Part shown: positions 5,383 to 8,547 of the stretch, in pieces
How the letters are laid out: each line of letters begins with the position of its first letter
How positions within the stretch are numbered: position 1 is the first letter of the stretch
NCBI GenBank assembly: GCA_964489215.1
Contig: CAZAYB010000130.1
Coordinates: forward strand, 1-8,547
From: CAZAYB01 sp964489215
GTDB lineage: Bacteria; Planctomycetota; Phycisphaerae; Sedimentisphaerales; Anaerohalosphaeraceae
Length of the DNA stretch: 8,547 nucleotides
Reading direction: 5' to 3'
Program-made: the position numbers and the translations under genes
Notes under the pieces: model-generated
The model's database searches: none
Told to the model about the DNA's origin: nothing
Seen by the model: only the letters and a program-made list of their open reading frames with translations

Positions 5383-7821
5383 ATGCCTCAGTCACTTGAA
5401 AGAAAAAATTTAGAATCCGAAAAAATTCAGGCCCTGCAAAAGGAACTGAAAAACGTCAGAAAGCAGCTGCAAAACTACAAACAAATCTTCGAAAACATAA
5501 ACGAAGCCTTCTTCAGATCAACCCTCGACGGAAAACTGCTCTTCGCAAGCAAAGGACTGCTCGACATCAGCGGATTCGATACAATTGACCAGCTGATATC
5601 ACAGACAAAAGACACCTCAAAATATTACAAAAATCCAAAAAAAGCAAAAACATTAAGAAAAATCCTGCTCGAAGATGGAAAGGTTGAAGATTTCGAGGCA
5701 CAGATGATAACAAAAGAAGGAAAAACAATCTGGTGCTCAACAAATGCGCTGCTCGTATACGACAAAAACAAAAAACCAAAACACATCGAAGGAACAATAA
5801 GAGATATAACAAGAAGAAAAAACGCCGAAAATAAACTCCGGCAAACAAACAACATGCTGCATAGCATATACAGCCTTACAAACATCTGCTTCTGGATAAC
5901 AAAAGTCACAGAAGATGGAAAGTTCCTATGGATCCAGAACAACCCCGCAGATCAAAAGCTCACCGGCTTTGACTTAAACAACCCCCGCGGCATACCTTTC
6001 GAAAAGGTAAGAAAACCCGCACAGGCCAGAAATGATTACCTTAAATGCAAACAGGTAATAAACTCTAAACAGACCGTTACTTTCGAAGACTGCTTCATCA
6101 AAAACAAAGAAAAAAGATGGTCACTGAACACACTAATACCAGTTGAGGACGAAAACGGAAAAATAAATCTGATCATCGGTTCTGGAATCGACATAACGGA
6201 CATTAAAAAAACCCAGCAAGCACTGCAGATAAGCGAAGAAAGATACGAACTCGCAAAAAAATCCGGAAAGGTAGGATTCTGGGAATGGAACATAAAAAAC
6301 AACAAATTCTACATCGACCCGCACTTAAAAAATATGTTAGGCTATAAAGACTGCGAAATTGAAAACGACCTCGAAAAATGGACCCGGCACGTATACCCAC
6401 AGGACAGACCTCTGGTCGCTGAAAAAACTCAGCAATGCCTGCAGGGAAAAACCATTATATACGAAGCAACACACAGAATGATGCACAAAGACGGCTCTAT
6501 TAAATGGTTCCTGGCAAGAGGAATTACCGAAAAAGATAAAAACAATAAAATTATAAGACTAAGCGGAACCGATACTGACATCACCGAAAGAATGAAAATA
6601 CAGCTCGCATTAAAAGACGCAAGGGACAAACTCGAACTGAGAGTAAACCAAAGAACCAAAGAGCTGGCAAAAACAAACAAAGAACTCCAAAAGGAAATAC
6701 AGGAACGTGAAAAAATTGAACGGGAACTAAGAGAAAGCGAAACAAGATACAGAAAACAGTTCGAAAGCATTCACACCGTTTCACTTATTATCGATCCCGA
6801 AACAGGAAATATCATAGATGCAAACCCAGCCGCCTGCAATTTCTACGGATACAAAAAACAACAACTCACAAAAATGAACATCAAACAGATAAACATACTT
6901 TCAGAAAAACAGGTACAAAAAGAAATGGAGCTGGCAAAATCAGGACAAAAAAAACATTTTCACTTCAAACACAAACTCGCAGACGGAAATATCAGAGACG
7001 TTGAAGTATACAGCGGCCAGATAAAAATACAAAACAAACAGTACCTGTACTCAATTATACACGACATTACCGAAAGAATTACCGCACAGCAAAAAGCAAG
7101 ACAGCACCAGGAACAGCTGATTCACGCCTCCAGACTCATATCAATCGGAGAACTTACCTCTGGACTCGCACACGAAATAAACCAGCCTCTCTGCGGCGCA
7201 CTCGTACACACCGAAGGATGCCTCAACATGATAAAAACCGGAAAAGTAAACCTCGACAAAATTCATAAAAAACTGGAAACTGCCGTAAAACAGGCTCAAA
7301 GAGCTGGAGAAATAATTAACCGCATAAAGCTTTTCGTAAAAAAAGACATAATAACAAAAAGCCCCGTAGAAGCAAAAACCATAATAAATGATTCTATCGA
7401 ATTTATGGAATATCGCATAAAGCAAAATAACATCAATATCATACAAAGCCAAAAATCAAACCCAACCATCTATGCCGACAAAGTACAGATCGAACAGGTA
7501 ATGATAAACCTGCTAAACAACGCCTGCGATGCACTCACAGAATGTGACATAGAAGACCGAAACATCACGATAAAATGCTTCTCTGATGGAAAATCAGCTT
7601 CTTTTTTAGTAGAAGACTCCGGAAAATGCTTTAATAACGAACAAATCTCAAATATCATGGAACCGTTCGTTTCGACAAAACCGCAGGGACTCGGGCTTGG
7701 ACTGTCGATCAGCAGATCAATTGTCGAAAACCATGGCGGGAAACTGGATGTGTCAGCTAATCCACAAAAGGGACTGACCTTCACATTCAGCGTCCCCCTG
7801 TACGGTCAGAACGTAAACTGA
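5383..7821 (+). CDS. Soluble four-PAS sensor histidine kinase (FixL/NtrB-type HPK4)
   Basis: A predicted cytoplasmic sensor kinase of 812 residues, with no signal peptide and no membrane segment. A short N-terminal coiled coil (about 5-35) is followed by PAS1 (about 30-147), PAS2 (155-280), PAS3 (285-403), a long Lys/Glu-rich coiled coil (405-462) and PAS4 (463-570). Each PAS ends in the typical DIT motif. The dimerisation/phosphotransfer domain has the HPK4 H-box GELTSGLAHEINQPL with the phospho-accepting His at 597. The ATPase domain has an N-box INLLNNACDAL (N713), an F-box EPFVSTK (760-766) and a G2 box GLGLGLSIS (769-777). The G1 box reads EDSGKCF (744-750), with C749 in place of the usual second Gly of DxGxG. 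The partner regulator follows after 13 bases. The ligand is unknown: several PAS domains resemble the PAS_3 class, and no heme or flavin signature is clear. The protein is very rich in Lys, Asn and Gln. Confidence 0.93.
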   Translation: MPQSLERKNLESEKIQALQKELKNVRKQLQNYKQIFENINEAFFRSTLDGKLLFASKGLLDISGFDTIDQLISQTKDTSKYYKNPKKAKTLRKILLEDGKVEDFEAQMITKEGKTIWCSTNALLVYDKNKKPKHIEGTIRDITRRKNAENKLRQTNNMLHSIYSLTNICFWITKVTEDGKFLWIQNNPADQKLTGFDLNNPRGIPFEKVRKPAQARNDYLKCKQVINSKQTVTFEDCFIKNKEKRWSLNTLIPVEDENGKINLIIGSGIDITDIKKTQQALQISEERYELAKKSGKVGFWEWNIKNNKFYIDPHLKNMLGYKDCEIENDLEKWTRHVYPQDRPLVAEKTQQCLQGKTIIYEATHRMMHKDGSIKWFLARGITEKDKNNKIIRLSGTDTDITERMKIQLALKDARDKLELRVNQRTKELAKTNKELQKEIQEREKIERELRESETRYRKQFESIHTVSLIIDPETGNIIDANPAACNFYGYKKQQLTKMNIKQINILSEKQVQKEMELAKSGQKKHFHFKHKLADGNIRDVEVYSGQIKIQNKQYLYSIIHDITERITAQQKARQHQEQLIHASRLISIGELTSGLAHEINQPLCGALVHTEGCLNMIKTGKVNLDKIHKKLETAVKQAQRAGEIINRIKLFVKKDIITKSPVEAKTIINDSIEFMEYRIKQNNINIIQSQKSNPTIYADKVQIEQVMINLLNNACDALTECDIEDRNITIKCFSDGKSASFLVEDSGKCFNNEQISNIMEPFVSTKPQGLGLGLSISRSIVENHGGKLDVSANPQKGLTFTFSVPLYGQNVN

Positions 7822-7824
7822 AAC

Positions 7825-7829
7825 GGGAG
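7825..7829 (+). promoter_or_regulatory. Shine-Dalgarno GGGAG of the response regulator
   Basis: GGGAG at 7825-7829 is followed by five bases and the ATG at 7835. It lies within the 13-base gap after the kinase stop codon, supporting this start and translation from the same transcript. Confidence 0.7.
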
Positions 7830-7834
7830 AAAAA

Positions 7835-8449
7835 ATGGAAACCTCACAAACTGTTTACATAGTTGACGATGATGAGGCCATAAGAGATGGAATCAAGGAC
7901 CTCGTCGAGTCAATGGATTGCAAAGCAAAAGCTTACCCCTCTGGCGAAGAATTCCTCCAGAGCATACCAAAAAATCCGAAGGGATGCTGCGTACTGGACA
8001 TTAGAATGCCAGGAATAAGCGGATTGGATGTCCAGCAAACCCTCATAGAAAAGGACATATGCCTACCGGTCGTCATAATTACCGGACACGGAGATATACC
8101 AATGGCCGTCAACACTGTAAAAGCCGGAGCCGTTGACTTCATCGAAAAACCATTCAGGGAACAGGCTCTGTGGAATGCAATCCAAAAAGCTCTGAATATA
8201 GGCGAAAAATCATACCAGAAACATCAGAAAATAAAAAGCGTAATGCAAAAATACAACAGCCTCACTGAAAGAGAGCTCCAGGTCCTCGACAGAATACTCG
8301 ATGGACAATCAGACAAGGAAATTGCCCAGGAACTCAACGTAACACAAAGAGCCGTAGCATTCCACAGAAACCACATCTTCAGAAAAATGGAGGTGGAAAC
8401 AGCCGTCGACCTCCTCAAAAAAATAAACCTCATCCACCAACCTGCCTGA
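7835..8449 (+). CDS. FixJ-family response regulator with LuxR/NarL-type HTH
   Basis: A 204-residue transcription regulator, the expected length for FixJ-like proteins. The receiver domain (1-120) has the acidic pocket D11/D12/D13, the phospho-acceptor D55 in LDIRMPG, the switch T83 in ITGHGDIPMAV, and K105 in EKPF. The TGHGD and KAGAVDFIEKPF stretches are typical of the FixJ/TtrR/TodT subgroup. After a linker (about 120-140), a GerE/LuxR-type winged HTH occupies 141-200: LTERELQVLDRILDGQSDKEIA, then a recognition helix around TQRAVAFHRNHIFRKM. Phosphorylation should dimerise the protein and allow DNA binding. The gene lies 13 bases after the kinase, so the pair almost surely forms one phosphorelay. 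All catalytic residues are intact. No target promoter can be named from this window. Confidence 0.95.
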   Translation: METSQTVYIVDDDEAIRDGIKDLVESMDCKAKAYPSGEEFLQSIPKNPKGCCVLDIRMPGISGLDVQQTLIEKDICLPVVIITGHGDIPMAVNTVKAGAVDFIEKPFREQALWNAIQKALNIGEKSYQKHQKIKSVMQKYNSLTERELQVLDRILDGQSDKEIAQELNVTQRAVAFHRNHIFRKMEVETAVDLLKKINLIHQPA

Positions 8450-8452
8450 CTC

Positions 8453-8505
8453 CCTGACCTTTCAATCTCCATTACTGTTTAATAGCATGAATTAAAGGGG
8501 TCAGG
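8453..8505. repeat. Inverted repeat CCTGACC / GGTCAGG spanning the terminator
   Basis: CCTGACC at 8453-8459 is perfectly complementary to GGTCAGG at 8499-8505. Pairing could extend through CTTT/AAAG if two G residues bulge out. This long-range stem would compete with the local AAAGGG/CCCTTT hairpin, because both use the central GGTCAGG region. The whole block starts 4 bases after the regulator stop codon. Confidence 0.45.
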
Positions 8506-8515
8506 TCCCTTTTTT
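8494..8515 (+). terminator. Hairpin with T-tract after the regulator, carrying GGGGTCAGGTCCC
   Basis: AAAGGG (8494-8499) and CCCTTT (8507-8512) form a six-pair stem around the loop GTCAGGT, followed by T through 8515. This has the form of a rho-independent terminator 45 bases after the regulator stop codon. The core GGGGTCAGGTCCC resembles a short motif that I recall recurring between genes of environmental bacteria, possibly linked to REP-type transposases; that link is memory, not shown here. It may thus be a dispersed repeat serving as a terminator. Confidence 0.5.
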
Positions 8516-8547
8516 GACGTTACTGCCACAAAACCAACCGCAAACCC

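Noticed and set aside
5383..7100. Heme-based oxygen sensing like rhizobial FixL
   Set aside because: The pairing with a FixJ-type regulator suggests it, but I cannot identify the FixL heme-ligand His context in any of the four PAS domains.
5567..7784. Several leftward Phe/Leu/Ser-rich frames that look like small membrane proteins
   Set aside because: They lie opposite the Lys-rich kinase gene; AAA codons read in reverse give TTT (Phe), which mimics membrane segments.

Overview
This window looks like ordinary chromosomal DNA from a bacterium of moderate-to-low GC content. It carries a lipoprotein signal typical of a diderm, SD-like sites (GGAG or GGGAG) before some genes but weak or absent ones before others, and a strong C-over-G bias on the given strand. 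A planctomycete-like lineage (Phycisphaerae) is a tentative guess from overall style. No 16S or other decisive marker is present.

Layout. Positions 1-306 are AT-rich, with a possible start of a leftward gene running off the left edge (1-74) and a 10-bp direct repeat with a 21-bp period. A class I SAM-dependent methyltransferase (307-1002, +) converges, with only 7 bp between stop codons, on a small lipoprotein of unknown function (minus strand). Next, also on the minus strand, come pheT and pheS, the beta and alpha subunits of phenylalanyl-tRNA synthetase, transcribed pheS to pheT. Just upstream of pheS on the same strand is a tRNA-Ala(CGC) gene. Each of these leftward units (lipoprotein, pheST, tRNA) is preceded by a recognisable sigma70-like promoter. 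From 5383 rightward is a two-gene signalling operon: a soluble four-PAS histidine kinase of the FixL/NtrB (HPK4) type, and 13 bp later a FixJ-type response regulator with a LuxR/NarL-class HTH. The operon is followed by a hairpin plus T-tract that carries the sequence GGGGTCAGGTCCC.

How the genes work together. The tRNA-Ala and pheST genes are translation housekeeping. The kinase and regulator form a self-contained phosphorelay that senses a cytosolic signal and controls transcription elsewhere; no target is visible here. The methyltransferase and lipoprotein show no evident link to either set.

I found no mobile-element gene, CRISPR array or obvious new multi-gene system. The points most worth a second look are the terminal GGGGTCAGGTCCC structure, the kinase's degenerate G1 box, the strand-wide base skew, the odd Cys/aromatic-rich lipoprotein with its promoter almost touching the start codon, and the direct repeat upstream of the methyltransferase.
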